Positions 13,112-21,038 of a DNA stretch of 27,122 nt are shown piece after piece. How positions within the stretch are numbered: the first letter of the stretch is position 1; every line of letters starts with the position of its first letter. The notes beneath the pieces are model-generated. The model had not been told where the DNA came from. It made no database searches and saw nothing but the letters and a program-made list of their open reading frames with translations. Origin of the DNA: a virus. Location of the stretch: IMG/VR virus record IMGVR_UViG_3300050821_004447, positions 1-27,122 of that record. The stretch is one strand, 5' to 3'. Both the position numbers and the translations under genes were made by a program.

Positions 13112-16100
13112 CAGGTCAGCATCCCGCCTTTGAGGTCGCGCAGCATGTCGCCGTAGAGCCGCTTGCTGGCGCCGCTGTAGCGGCCGACCGTGTCGAGCTG
13201 CGAGCCGCCGCCCTCGATCGACAGGTTGTGTTCGACGTTCATCGTCACGTTCTTGTCGCCCTCGTGCGTGATCGTGTCGCCGCCGTTGGTCGTGCTCGAG
13301 GTGAGCGGTTCCGGCCCTTGCAGGCGGTCGAGCCGGGCCGCACCGCCGGCGATCAGCGGGCCGTGCTGGTTCAGTTTCTCGGCGGCGCTGTGCAGCTTGG
13401 CGGCGGCCTTGTCGAGGAAGCCCGGCGGCGGCTCCGGTCCTGCCGCTTCCTGATAGGGGCCGCGTTCAGCCAGCTCGCTGGCGGATGCCGGACGGCCCCT
13501 GATCAGCGCGGCGGCGGGTGCGGGGGGCCCCGCCGGCGGCAGGGTTGTCGGCGCGCTGGGAGTGAAGGGCGCCGGCGCGTTCCGCGCGATGTCACCCGGA
13601 CGAGCCCCGAGGCCCGGCGTAACCTGGGGCACGGCCTCCATCCGAGGGTCTGGCGGGCCTTGTACCGTGGGGCTGATCGGCTCGCCTCGGGCCGCCCTGA
13701 CCTCGGCCATCCTGGCGACTTGCGCCTGCTGTGCCTCGCGCCACGCTCGCGAGGTTTCAACGCCCTTGTAGCCGCCCCAGTCGTTGAACCGCTCGTTGGC
13801 GATATTTATCCCGACGCCGCCGGTGATGTAATTCGGATCGCCGGCGCTGCCCTGGTCGGTGTAACCCTGGATGATATTGCTGCCGGCCAGCGCTTCGTCG
13901 ATCTGCTTCATCCGCGCTGCCATGCGCTTGGGGTCGCGCTCCAGCTCCTCCTGGCGAGTGACGTCTGAGCCGCGCCGCACCGGGCCGTAGAAGCTCTTGC
14001 CGCCGCCGCCGATGCCGCTCGCGATGGTGCCGCCAGACATCGCCATGCGGTTCATCAGGCTTTCGACAACGGCGGTCCCGGCTGCGGGATTTTCGAGATC
14101 GACGACCGCTGCCAGTCGCTTTTTCAGCTCGGGGGATTTGTCGAGCTCCGCCTTGAACCGGGCGCGCTGCGAGGCAAGAAAGGCGTTGCCGCTCAGGCTG
14201 GTGTCGCCGCCAAGTGTGCCGGGTGGGGTGGGCGGAGCACCAGGTGCCGGCGCCGGCGGGCCTTGCACCCTGGCGCTGAAGGGCTCCCCAGGTGCGGCGG
14301 CGGCAGCCGGCGGACCTTGCACGGTGGCGCTCGTCGGTTCTCCCGGAGCTGCGGCAGGGGCGGCGGCGCCGGGCAGTCGCCCCCCGCCGCCAGGTCCCCC
14401 GCCGGCCCCCGCTCCCCCGGCTCCACCGGCCGGCCCGGCACCAACTCCCGGGCCGCCTGGTCGGGCAATGCCGCCTACCCCCGCCGCAAAGTCGTCGGTG
14501 TTGTCGATCTCCACCTTGGGGATGATGCCGGCGCCGGCCAGCCAGTCGCCCAGGCGCTCGAAGATGTTGCGCTCGCGACCGCCGCCGATGTCGCCCTCCC
14601 CTGTGGCGGCGCGCTGGGTTTCGCCCATGTAGAGGTGCTGGAGCCCGCGCGAGATCGGCGCGGGCAGCACCATTTCCTGATCGTGCGCGTCGATCCGCAC
14701 GATGCCGCCCTCTTGGTAGCGGGCGGGTGCGCGACCTGGCATCGCCGGCTGCGCGTCCGCGGGCGGCGGCGCCCATGCCCCGCCGGGTGTGAAGCCAGGC
14801 TCTGCGGGCGGTCGCGGCGGGCCGGGTTGCGCTTCCGGTGCGGGCGATTGCTGCGGTTGCGGTGCGGGAGCGGGAGCGCCACCGCGCCCGGTCAGCCAGC
14901 TCGGCAGGGTCGGCGTCAGCGAGTCGATCCAGGCAAAGACGCTCTTGATCTCCTCGACGATGCCATGCAGCCAGCCGATGAGCGGCTCCAGCGCGGCCCG
15001 GACCACGTTGCCGATCGGGGCCAGCGCGTTCGCGATCCGGTTGCCGGCGTCTGCCAGGTTGTGACCCAAGAGCGCCAGGCCGGCGCTGAACTGTTCCGAG
15101 ACCTCGCGCCACGCCTGTTTGATCTCGTCGAGGTGCGTCACGATCAGCAGAGCGAGCCCGCCGAACACCAGTACTGCCGGGTTCAAGAGGCCCATCGCGA
15201 GCCCGAGCCCTTCGAGTGCGGTGCTGAGCACGCCGATGATCGAGATGATGGCGCGGATCGGCCCGAGTGCGAGCCCGAGCCCGCGGGTCATCAGGCCGAA
15301 GGCGCCCAACAGCGTCGTCGCGCCTACCGCCATCACCGTGAAGGTCTCGGCGATCGCCGCCCCCGGCACGGCGTTATTGAACGCCAAGAGCGCCTGTAGG
15401 AGCTGGTCGATGACCGTCAGGACCGGCGTCAGCGCTTTGACCACCGGGATCGCCGCCTGCACGAAGATCAGCTCGAACTCGGACCAGATCTTGCCGAGCA
15501 GGTTCATGAAGTCGCGCGAGTCTTTGGCGAACTGGTCCTGGTTGACACCGGCCTTCTCTAAGAGCGCGCCGTATTCCTCGTAGGACTTGCGGAGCTGCTC
15601 TCGGTTCGCGATGGCGCGCTCGAGCACGTCCTGCGGAATGCCGAACATCTGAGCGATCTGGTTGCGGATCGCCGGGGCCATCGTCGCCAGCTTGTCGATC
15701 AGCGCCAGGAACGCGCCCACCTGGTCGCGGGCGGTCCCCATGTTGCCGGCCAGCTTCTGCACGTCCTGCGGGCCGATCAGGCTGCCGAGAAAGCCTTGCA
15801 GCCCCGGCTGGGCCTTCATCGTCAGCGCCATGTTCTGCATCAGTGCCAGCGCGTCCTGCCCGTGCAGCCCGATCTGCTGGAACCCGAAGGCCAGCTTCGA
15901 GAGGTTCTCGGCCGAGGTGCCCGCCTGCTGGGCGGCGTAGAACAGCTGCTCGTAATTGCGGGTGACCTGGAGGATGCCGGCAGCAAAGGCGGCTGCACCG
16001 ACCACCGCGGCGCGCCCCAGCTCGACGACCCCCTTGCGCAGCTCTTCGTGACGGGCACCCAGCTTGCGCGTCGCCTCGTCGTACTTGCGCAGAGCGGGCG

Positions 16101-16287
16101 CGGCGTTCTCGCCCAGCCCCTTGGCGAACTCCTGCAGGCCCTTGGCGGCTTGCTGCGCTTGCGCCTGCAATTTGGCGACGCCGGCGCTGGCTCCCTTGGT
16201 CGCGTCGGCGAAGCGCTGCTGGCTGCCCTCGTCGATCTTGAACCCGAGACTGACGAGAAATTCCTGAATGACCCCACCGTCAGCCAT
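13111..16287 (-). CDS. Tape measure protein with embedded hydrolase-like domain (1058 aa)
   Basis: This is the longest gene and lies directly after the tail assembly chaperones, the standard place. Residues 1-100 are helical (FADATKGASAGVAKLQAQAQ). Hydrophobic helices follow near 90-105, 318-375 and 371-383, as usual for proteins that enter the host membrane. A TMP-typical YQEGGIVRIDAHDQEMVLPA segment lies at 524-543. Pro/Gly/Ala-rich linkers (470-520, 600-700, 865-930) separate it from a domain at about 702-853. That domain has VVDLENPAAGTAVVESLMNR, SFYGPVRRGSD, SNIIQGYTDQGS and NDWGGYKG motifs. It resembles lysozyme-like/cell-wall hydrolase regions in other phage tape measures, with Glu732 and Glu742 as candidate catalytic acids (inference). 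The motif GEPxSxxVQGPP occurs three times (649, 667, 868). Confidence 0.93.
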   Translation of the reverse strand: MADGGVIQEFLVSLGFKIDEGSQQRFADATKGASAGVAKLQAQAQQAAKGLQEFAKGLGENAAPALRKYDEATRKLGARHEELRKGVVELGRAAVVGAAAFAAGILQVTRNYEQLFYAAQQAGTSAENLSKLAFGFQQIGLHGQDALALMQNMALTMKAQPGLQGFLGSLIGPQDVQKLAGNMGTARDQVGAFLALIDKLATMAPAIRNQIAQMFGIPQDVLERAIANREQLRKSYEEYGALLEKAGVNQDQFAKDSRDFMNLLGKIWSEFELIFVQAAIPVVKALTPVLTVIDQLLQALLAFNNAVPGAAIAETFTVMAVGATTLLGAFGLMTRGLGLALGPIRAIISIIGVLSTALEGLGLAMGLLNPAVLVFGGLALLIVTHLDEIKQAWREVSEQFSAGLALLGHNLADAGNRIANALAPIGNVVRAALEPLIGWLHGIVEEIKSVFAWIDSLTPTLPSWLTGRGGAPAPAPQPQQSPAPEAQPGPPRPPAEPGFTPGGAWAPPPADAQPAMPGRAPARYQEGGIVRIDAHDQEMVLPAPISRGLQHLYMGETQRAATGEGDIGGGRERNIFERLGDWLAGAGIIPKVEIDNTDDFAAGVGGIARPGGPGVGAGPAGGAGGAGAGGGPGGGGRLPGAAAPAAAPGEPTSATVQGPPAAAAAPGEPFSARVQGPPAPAPGAPPTPPGTLGGDTSLSGNAFLASQRARFKAELDKSPELKKRLAAVVDLENPAAGTAVVESLMNRMAMSGGTIASGIGGGGKSFYGPVRRGSDVTRQEELERDPKRMAARMKQIDEALAGSNIIQGYTDQGSAGDPNYITGGVGINIANERFNDWGGYKGVETSRAWREAQQAQVARMAEVRAARGEPISPTVQGPPDPRMEAVPQVTPGLGARPGDIARNAPAPFTPSAPTTLPPAGPPAPAAALIRGRPASASELAERGPYQEAAGPEPPPGFLDKAAAKLHSAAEKLNQHGPLIAGGAARLDRLQGPEPLTSSTTNGGDTITHEGDKNVTMNVEHNLSIEGGGSQLDTVGRYSGASKRLYGDMLRDLKGGMLT

Positions 16288-16947
16288 ACGGTCCCCTCCC
16301 TGGCGGGCGAGTGGCGTCGCGGATGCGGCGATCGTTCTCCTCGCGCACGTCGAGCACCTCGTTCAGCGTGTCGATATCGGCGAGGTCGAGCGTGCCGTCC
16401 AAGAGGCTCTCATAGCGGCAGAGCTGGGCCAGCACCGGCCGCAGCAGAAACTCCTCGCCGCTCTTCAGGCGGATGAGGTTTAGGCCGCCATACCGTTCAT
16501 CGTGCCCGTTTGGGACGGCAGTAGCCTCTCGAAGGAAAAATTTGACAGGTTCTCCGACAGGACCTCCCACACCAGACGCAGTTGCGTGGCGAGATCGTCG
16601 GCCTGCTGCAGCATGAGCCCGCCATTGGGCGCGGTGAGCGGCGCCCACCCGCCGCCGCTGTTGAACTTCACCACGGCCAGGCAGTTGTCGATCACATAGT
16701 CGGCGTCGTCGTCGCTGATTTCGCCGATCGTGTCGGTCAGTGCCGCGATCCCGTCGAAGATGTTGATCGCGCCGAACTGCGGCACGAGCGCGCCGTTGCT
16801 GTCCTGCGTCAGGATCTGCGGCCTGGCGGCGAACAGCGGCGTCAGGTGCTTGATGATCGGGGTGAGCCGCCGGGCGACATGGAACTGCTTGCGGGCCGGC
16901 ATCTTGCCGCACAGGTAGGCCTGGCCGGCGATCTCGATTTCGCTCAT
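16280..16947 (-). CDS. Tail assembly chaperone, -1 frameshift product (gpGT-like)
   Basis: This is the extended form of the gene at 16480-16947. The frame that follows it (stop at 16280-16282) is in the -1 phase, stays open well upstream of the first stop, and has no convincing start of its own. The zero-frame codons TCA AAT TTT contain an in-phase A-AAT-TTT slippery heptamer at 16537-16543. Slipping there joins ...ENLSNF to LREATAVPNGHDERYGG and the 70-residue acidic helical domain (LKSGEEFLLRPVLAQLCRYE, LADIDTLNEVLDVREENDRR). Known G/GT systems give a minor fusion that recruits tail tube subunits to the tape measure. The fusion's stop overlaps the tape measure start by 8 bases, the classical place. 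Frameshift efficiency cannot be judged from sequence. Confidence 0.75.
16480..16947 (-). CDS. Tail assembly chaperone, zero-frame product (gpG-like, 155 aa)
   Basis: It lies between the tail tube region and the tape measure, where tail chaperones are found. The start is ATG 16947, overlapping the preceding stop as ATGA; the reading up to 17037 was rejected for that reason. Residues 1-40 (AGQAYLCGKMPARKQFHVAR followed by RLTPIIKHLTPLF) resemble phage tail assembly chaperones of Mu-like myoviruses, and most of the protein is helical with an ISDDDADYVIDNCLAVV segment. The zero frame ends at 16480 after ...SQTGTMNGMAA. The slippery heptamer 18 codons before the stop creates the longer product. 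Confidence 0.85.
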   Translation of the reverse strand: MSEIEIAGQAYLCGKMPARKQFHVARRLTPIIKHLTPLFAARPQILTQDSNGALVPQFGAINIFDGIAALTDTIGEISDDDADYVIDNCLAVVKFNSGGGWAPLTAPNGGLMLQQADDLATQLRLVWEVLSENLSNFSFERLLPSQTGTMNGMAA

Positions 16948-17615
16948 CGCGCGCGGCGGGTCCCGTTTGCCACCGCGACGGCATTGGACGGCGGTGCCGT
17001 CGTCGAGCCGAGCGCATTGGTCGCGGTGACCACGCACGTGATGCTGCTCCCGGCATCCGCGGCGGCGATGACATAACTGTCGTCAGTCCCGAGGTCCGTC
17101 GTCCCGTCGCGCTTCCACTGATAGGCGTAGCTCGTCGGCTCGCCGGTCCAGTTGCCCATCGTGCAGGTCAGGGTTTCGCCCACCGTTCCGGTCCCGGCCA
17201 CATAGGGAACATCGACCACCGCCGGCGGCAGTCCCTGCCCCGGTGCGCCTGGCGTGCCGCCGTTCTGTGCCTGGTCGCGTGCCGCCTGGCCGGCCTCGGC
17301 TTGCTGCTCGGCGGCCACGACGTGGCGCGCGGCGATGGCCGCCGAGGAGTCGGCGCGGGCGGCGAGCTGGGCCTGATTTGGCTGAGCCGCCGCGAGCTGC
17401 ACGCGCGACAGGTTCGGTTTGGGCGGCTGAGCGGCCATCTGGCGATCGGCCGCGGCCTGCTGGCTCCAGCGTTGCGCCAGGCGGGCATGCCGGGCGGCGG
17501 TCGAGTAGGCCGCCCATGCCTGGTCGTTGAGCACCCGCTCCTCGTCGGTTTTGGCAATGTCGCGGGCGGTCGCGGCCATCGAGGCCTCGCCCTCGTATCG
17601 TGCGACTGAAAGCAT
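16944..17615 (-). CDS. Virion protein with helical N-terminus and C-terminal Ig-like domain (223 aa)
   Basis: Residues 15-115 are Ala/Gln-rich and strongly helical (ARHARLAQRWSQQAAADRQM, SSAAIAARHVVAAEQQAEAG), probably a coiled coil. A Gly/Pro linker (118-131) leads to an Ig-like beta domain at 133-216. It carries the common surface-display pattern GTGTVGETLTCTMGNWTG ... SYAYQWKRDGT ... SSITCVVTATNALGST, with Cys151 and Cys194 in the positions of the Ig pair. Such domains on phage capsids or tails bind cell-surface sugars weakly; that is family knowledge. Placed between tail tube and chaperone, it is likely a tail protein. A strong GGAGGG ribosome site precedes ATG 17615. Confidence 0.8.
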   Translation of the reverse strand: MLSVARYEGEASMAATARDIAKTDEERVLNDQAWAAYSTAARHARLAQRWSQQAAADRQMAAQPPKPNLSRVQLAAAQPNQAQLAARADSSAAIAARHVVAAEQQAEAGQAARDQAQNGGTPGAPGQGLPPAVVDVPYVAGTGTVGETLTCTMGNWTGEPTSYAYQWKRDGTTDLGTDDSYVIAAADAGSSITCVVTATNALGSTTAPPSNAVAVANGTRRAR

Positions 17616-17625
17616 GCTGCCCTCC

Positions 17626-18096
17626 TCAGTGGCCGTCGGCCGCGCCGGGGCCGAGATTGCCGTCGATCAGCGCCACGTGCATTTCGTACTCCAGCACGTT
17701 GCCGACCTTGGCATAGGTGTTGGTCGGGAAGCGCACCCAGGCACAGCCCACGAGCGTGTAGAGATCGCCGCGCACCGCGTCCGCGATGGTGATCGTGTTG
17801 CGCCCCCAGAACAGGCTCGATTGATGCTGGTACTTGATCAGCTGTTGCAGAAGCTGATTGATCGGCGAGGTTTTCATCAGCCGGATCGTGCAGGTCCCGG
17901 CGCGCGCCGAGTGCATCGAGTTCATCACCGAGCCGTCGGCGCCGATGGTCTGCGTGTTCAGCTCCTCGCCCCAGGTGATCGTGATCCCCTCTTCGGCGGC
18001 GGCGGTCTCGATCCCCGACATCGTAAAGGCGCCACCGGGGCCCGAGATCGAGGCGGTGACATCTTGGAACGCATAGGTCGCATAAAGGGGCGTCAT
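17626..18096 (-). CDS. Tail tube protein (DUF3277-type, 156 aa)
   Basis: This 156-residue beta-rich protein begins with LYATYAFQDVTASISGPGGA and continues with AAEEGITITWGEELNTQTIG, DGSVMNSMHSARAGTCTIRL and SPINQLLQQLIKYQ. It is the pattern of DUF3277-type phage structural proteins, which follow the DUF3383 sheath and form the inner tube. Length and position (16 bases after the sheath stop) match. It carries no extra domain. Confidence 0.9.
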   Translation of the reverse strand: MTPLYATYAFQDVTASISGPGGAFTMSGIETAAAEEGITITWGEELNTQTIGADGSVMNSMHSARAGTCTIRLMKTSPINQLLQQLIKYQHQSSLFWGRNTITIADAVRGDLYTLVGCAWVRFPTNTYAKVGNVLEYEMHVALIDGNLGPGAADGH

Positions 18097-18112
18097 GCCC
18101 GATCTCCCCCGG

Positions 18113-19603
18113 TTACTGGTTGATGAAAATCAGCACGTCGGCCGTGTGGATCGCCCCAGCGCATTTCGCGGCGACCTGCATCAGGGGTGCCTTGCGCGCG
18201 GCCCGATCGGCGGCGGACTGGAGCAGCATCGAGGGCGCGTAGACGTAGAAGCCGAGCGACAACAGGTCCCCCGACTCCAGCGTGCCAAAGCCCGGCGCGT
18301 TCCAGATGCCCTCGGCGAGATAGCCGTTGCTGACGTAATTCGCACAGATCGCACTGACCGCGTTCAGCAAGAGCTGCATGCCCGGATCGGTTTGCGGGAT
18401 CTTGGTCGGGCTCGTGTACAGCACATTGAAGACGGCGGTCTGCACATCGCCGGCGAGCGCGTCGGCGCCGATGATCGTGTCGCTGAACTCGCCCGAGCAC
18501 GAGGTGCCGTATTGGACGAGCATCGTGCCATTGGCATAGTTCGCATAGAGGTTGCAGTGTTTGGCCATTGCCGCATCGGCCTGCCCGCCGCTGAGGATCT
18601 CGCCCGCGACCCCCGGCTCCTGCTTGTACATCATCGTCATGGTCGTGTTCTGGCCGTCCCACTGTGTGGTCAGGATGCGGCCGAGGTAGCTCATGATCGC
18701 GTATTTCGAGCTGCGGGAGTATTGCACGGCGGTCTTGTTGAAGCCGAGGGAGCTCAGCACCGAGGCGATATCGGCAGTCGAGAGCGGATCGAGCACCGCC
18801 GGGTCCTGGCTTGTCACGCCGTAGTAGTGCGGCGGATCGGCCGCCTCGCAATAGGCCGCGAGCTGCTGGTGATCGGCGGCGATCGCACTCGGGCAGACGA
18901 GCGCGTACCACAGTGCGGAGTACATGCCGTCGATGATCGTCGCGGCGCTCAGTGCCGTCTCGCCGGGATTGCCGCTGACGATGTGCGCGTTGGCGTCGGC
19001 CGCGGTCATTCCGAGTTTCGCCGAGATATCGGTGCCGGTCGCCGGGGCCGCGAGAAACGAGACCGAGGACGTCGTGCCGGTGGTCGCGCTGTGGATCTGG
19101 AAGCGGTCGTTGGTGGCGTCCCAGGTGCACGTTCCCTTGGCGGCCAGTGCCGTGGTGATCGCCGCGGCGACGGCGTTCAGATTGGCCGCCCCGGCGAAGG
19201 TGAGCCCGACGACATCGGCTGCGGGAGCGCCGTCAAAGGCGACGTTGAACCCGCCGGCGGTGATCGCCTGCCAGCTCGCGATCAGCTGCTCGGACTCCAG
19301 TAGCGGGCGGCCGAGCAAGAGGCCCGCCGACGGCGTCTTGATCCAGCGCCCGATGTAGAGGTTGTCGGGCTGCGGCGATTGCGAAAACCACAGATCGGCG
19401 CCGAGATACTCCTCGGCCGTGGTGCCGAAATCGGCCGCGACCTCGGTGATGTTGTTGTATCTGCGGACCCTCTCGACGGCGTTGATGACGGTCGAGGTGC
19501 CGAGCAGCATGCAGGTGTTGATCGCCGGCGCGATCACCGCCGGCGTCGTCAGGCTGACGTCGACTTTGACGAGCCGGCTGACCGGCAAACCCGTCGAAAG
19601 CAT
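18113..19603 (-). CDS. Tail sheath protein (DUF3383-type, 496 aa)
   Basis: This 496-residue protein begins LVKVDVSLTTPAVIAPAINT and continues with LLGTSTVINAVERVRRYNNI, DFGTTAEEYLGADLWFSQSP and PDNLYIGRW. This is the DUF3383 opening, a tail sheath family of simple myoviruses. The C-terminal part (GYLAEGIWNAPGFGTLESGD, LSLGFYVYAPSMLLQSAADR) is also typical. The sheath makes the virion contractile. It follows the tail terminator after 19 bases that contain a GGGGAG ribosome site and precedes the tube gene, so the two main tail proteins are expressed together. Confidence 0.94.
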   Translation of the reverse strand: MLSTGLPVSRLVKVDVSLTTPAVIAPAINTCMLLGTSTVINAVERVRRYNNITEVAADFGTTAEEYLGADLWFSQSPQPDNLYIGRWIKTPSAGLLLGRPLLESEQLIASWQAITAGGFNVAFDGAPAADVVGLTFAGAANLNAVAAAITTALAAKGTCTWDATNDRFQIHSATTGTTSSVSFLAAPATGTDISAKLGMTAADANAHIVSGNPGETALSAATIIDGMYSALWYALVCPSAIAADHQQLAAYCEAADPPHYYGVTSQDPAVLDPLSTADIASVLSSLGFNKTAVQYSRSSKYAIMSYLGRILTTQWDGQNTTMTMMYKQEPGVAGEILSGGQADAAMAKHCNLYANYANGTMLVQYGTSCSGEFSDTIIGADALAGDVQTAVFNVLYTSPTKIPQTDPGMQLLLNAVSAICANYVSNGYLAEGIWNAPGFGTLESGDLLSLGFYVYAPSMLLQSAADRAARKAPLMQVAAKCAGAIHTADVLIFINQ

Positions 19604-19622
19604 GGGCTGAAACTCCCCTGAG

Positions 19623-20285
19623 TTATGGAGCGGAGAAAGGCGCGCTGTAGTTGCCGCCTGGCGGATCGGGCCGGATCTGACCGGCGGCCGAGAGGATGTT
19701 GAGCACCGGGTATTCCCGGCGGATGATGCGGCGGAAGGTCAGGGTCTTGTCGATCCGCTCCCACCAGCGGTTCTTGATCAGCTCGGGCGCGCGGCGATGC
19801 TCGCCGATCTCGATAAAGGCCATGCCAGAGAGGCGCAGCACGCTGCGGTTCTGCCAGATCATCAGCCCGTTGTGCAGATTGGTCGCGTAGCTGTCGGCGT
19901 TGGGGCCGTAGAACGAGGCCAGCACGTCGAGGTCCTCGTGGCGCTGCATCTCGTCGTGGCCGTCGCCATCGCCGTGATGCACCACCGCGGCATAGAGCCC
20001 GATCGGGCGGTGATTGACGATGCCGACCGCGCACCAATCGACCCCGAAATCGGGGAGGTTCGGCGGCTCCTCCTGCCAGCGCGGACGGACCAGCGTGCCG
20101 TCGAGATAGGACACCCCGGCGACATACTGCTGCAGGTAATCCTCGAGCGACTGGCCCTCGAGCTGGGGCAGGCCGAGGGAGCCGGCGTCAAAGCCGTTTT
20201 GCGGGTGGTCGAGGCTGAATTCGTCGGAGCGGCCCGGTTGCAGGTAGCCGTTGACCGAGCTGTCGGGCGCCTGATTTGGGATCAT
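19623..20285 (-). CDS. Tail terminator / neck protein (gp12-like, 220 aa)
   Basis: It sits directly upstream of the tail sheath gene. The motifs VRPRWQEEPPNLPDFGVDWC, QRHEDLDVLASFYGPNADSY, NGLMIWQNRSVLRLSGMAFI and PELIKNRWWERIDKTLTFRR fit the phage neck terminator (gp12-like) proteins found just before DUF3383 sheath genes. The role would be to cap the finished tail and join it to the head. The first 35 residues are loop-rich. The start ATG 20285 is preceded by GGGAGG at good spacing. Before it is a 63-base spacer with a stem-loop. Confidence 0.8.
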   Translation of the reverse strand: MIPNQAPDSSVNGYLQPGRSDEFSLDHPQNGFDAGSLGLPQLEGQSLEDYLQQYVAGVSYLDGTLVRPRWQEEPPNLPDFGVDWCAVGIVNHRPIGLYAAVVHHGDGDGHDEMQRHEDLDVLASFYGPNADSYATNLHNGLMIWQNRSVLRLSGMAFIEIGEHRRAPELIKNRWWERIDKTLTFRRIIRREYPVLNILSAAGQIRPDPPGGNYSAPFSAP

Positions 20286-20302
20286 CGCGGCCTCCCGGCT
20301 CG

Positions 20303-20336
20303 GCGGACGGGACCCCGCAGCGCGAGGTCCCTCCGC
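20303..20336 (-). other. Stem-loop in spacer before the tail terminator gene
   Basis: GCGGA-C-GGGACC (20303-20314) pairs with GGTCCC-TCCGC (20326-20336), 11 bp with one bulged base and an 11-base loop. It fills half of the 63-base gap in an otherwise tightly packed operon. No T-run follows on either strand, so mRNA processing or translational control is more likely than termination. Confidence 0.5.
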
Positions 20337-20348
20337 AGTTGGTGCAGC

Positions 20349-20897
20349 CTACGTGCGACGGGGTTGCGCCGTCGGCGGCAGGCCCTGGTCGGGATGCACG
20401 GGCGCTCCTGGCGGCAGGTCGTGCGAGGGACGCAGCGACGGGTCGACGCAGACATAGCGCCAGCCGAGACCGGGGATGCCACAGACCACCCAGAAGGTTT
20501 CGGGCCGCGGCAGGCCTTGATCCGGCCGCGCCGGCGGTGTCGGTAGACCCTGATCCGGGCGCGGCGGCGCCCCCGGCGGTGTCGGCAGACCTTGATCGGG
20601 ACGGGCCGGGGCGCCCGGCAGGCCTTGGTCGGGATGCCCCGGCGGGCGCGGCCAGACGACCGGCGGCGGGACCGGCGGCCAGATGGCACCAGGCGGGACG
20701 TCGGGCGGCGCCGGGACGATCGGATGCGACACCGTTGGTGGCGGCCACACGCCAGGCGGCGGCACCGGCAAGCCCTGATCGGGATAGGGCTGATCGCCGG
20801 GCAGTTCGTGCCCGGGATAGACCGGCGAGTCGGGCAGTCCCTGATCGGGATGGCCGGGCTCGTGTACCGGGACAATTCGAGCGTAATAACCACGCAT
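20349..20897 (-). CDS. Proline-rich protein with seven PDQGLP repeats (182 aa)
   Basis: This 182-residue protein is very rich in Pro and Gly. The hexapeptide PDQGLP occurs seven times, usually preceded by H or R, with related elements such as SHPIV, PSHDLPPG and PGVWPPP between them. Near the C-terminus a short ordered segment, TFWVVCGIPGLGWRYVCVDP, is the only non-repetitive core. I have seen similar low-complexity proteins with GHPDxGLP-type repeats in other phage structural operons, without known function. ATG 20897 follows AGGAG. It lies between two hairpin-rich spacers, upstream of the tail terminator, so it is probably a virion or assembly protein. Confidence 0.8.
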   Translation of the reverse strand: MRGYYARIVPVHEPGHPDQGLPDSPVYPGHELPGDQPYPDQGLPVPPPGVWPPPTVSHPIVPAPPDVPPGAIWPPVPPPVVWPRPPGHPDQGLPGAPARPDQGLPTPPGAPPRPDQGLPTPPARPDQGLPRPETFWVVCGIPGLGWRYVCVDPSLRPSHDLPPGAPVHPDQGLPPTAQPRRT

Positions 20898-20921
20898 GGC
20901 AAAAACTCCTGTTGTCGGGAA

Positions 20922-20939
20922 GCGCGAGGCCCCTCGCGC
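20922..20939 (-). other. Perfect inverted repeat upstream of the PDQGLP gene
   Basis: GCGCGAGG (20922-20929) and CCTCGCGC (20932-20939) form a perfect 8-bp arm pair separated by two bases. In the - strand transcript it lies about 25 bases upstream of the next start codon and could affect translation initiation or mRNA decay. There is no T-run. Confidence 0.55.
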
Positions 20940-20958
20940 GGTTCACTCCCCACCCAGC

Positions 20959-20978
20959 ACCCGCAGGGGCCTGCGGGT
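20959..20978 (-). other. Second perfect inverted repeat in the same spacer
   Basis: ACCCGCAGG (20959-20967) and CCTGCGGGT (20970-20978) form a perfect 9-bp arm pair separated by GG. It lies 20 bases from the neighbouring repeat at 20922-20939, giving two tandem GC hairpins in a 141-base gap. Confidence 0.55.
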
Positions 20979-21038
20979 ACGGCCCACCCTCTGCGGGCCG
21001 GGGGTGGCCGGCACGCATACTCGGGATCTGATGGGCGG

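Noticed and set aside
14263-15399. 378-codon open frame on the + strand opposite the tape measure
   Set aside because: Antisense shadow with low-complexity Arg/Ala/Gly content and no coupling to neighbours.
18095-19303. 402-codon open frame on the + strand opposite the tail sheath
   Set aside because: It is antisense to a clear DUF3383 gene; long frames of this kind follow from GC-biased third positions. Composition is Arg/Gly-rich with no recognisable domain.
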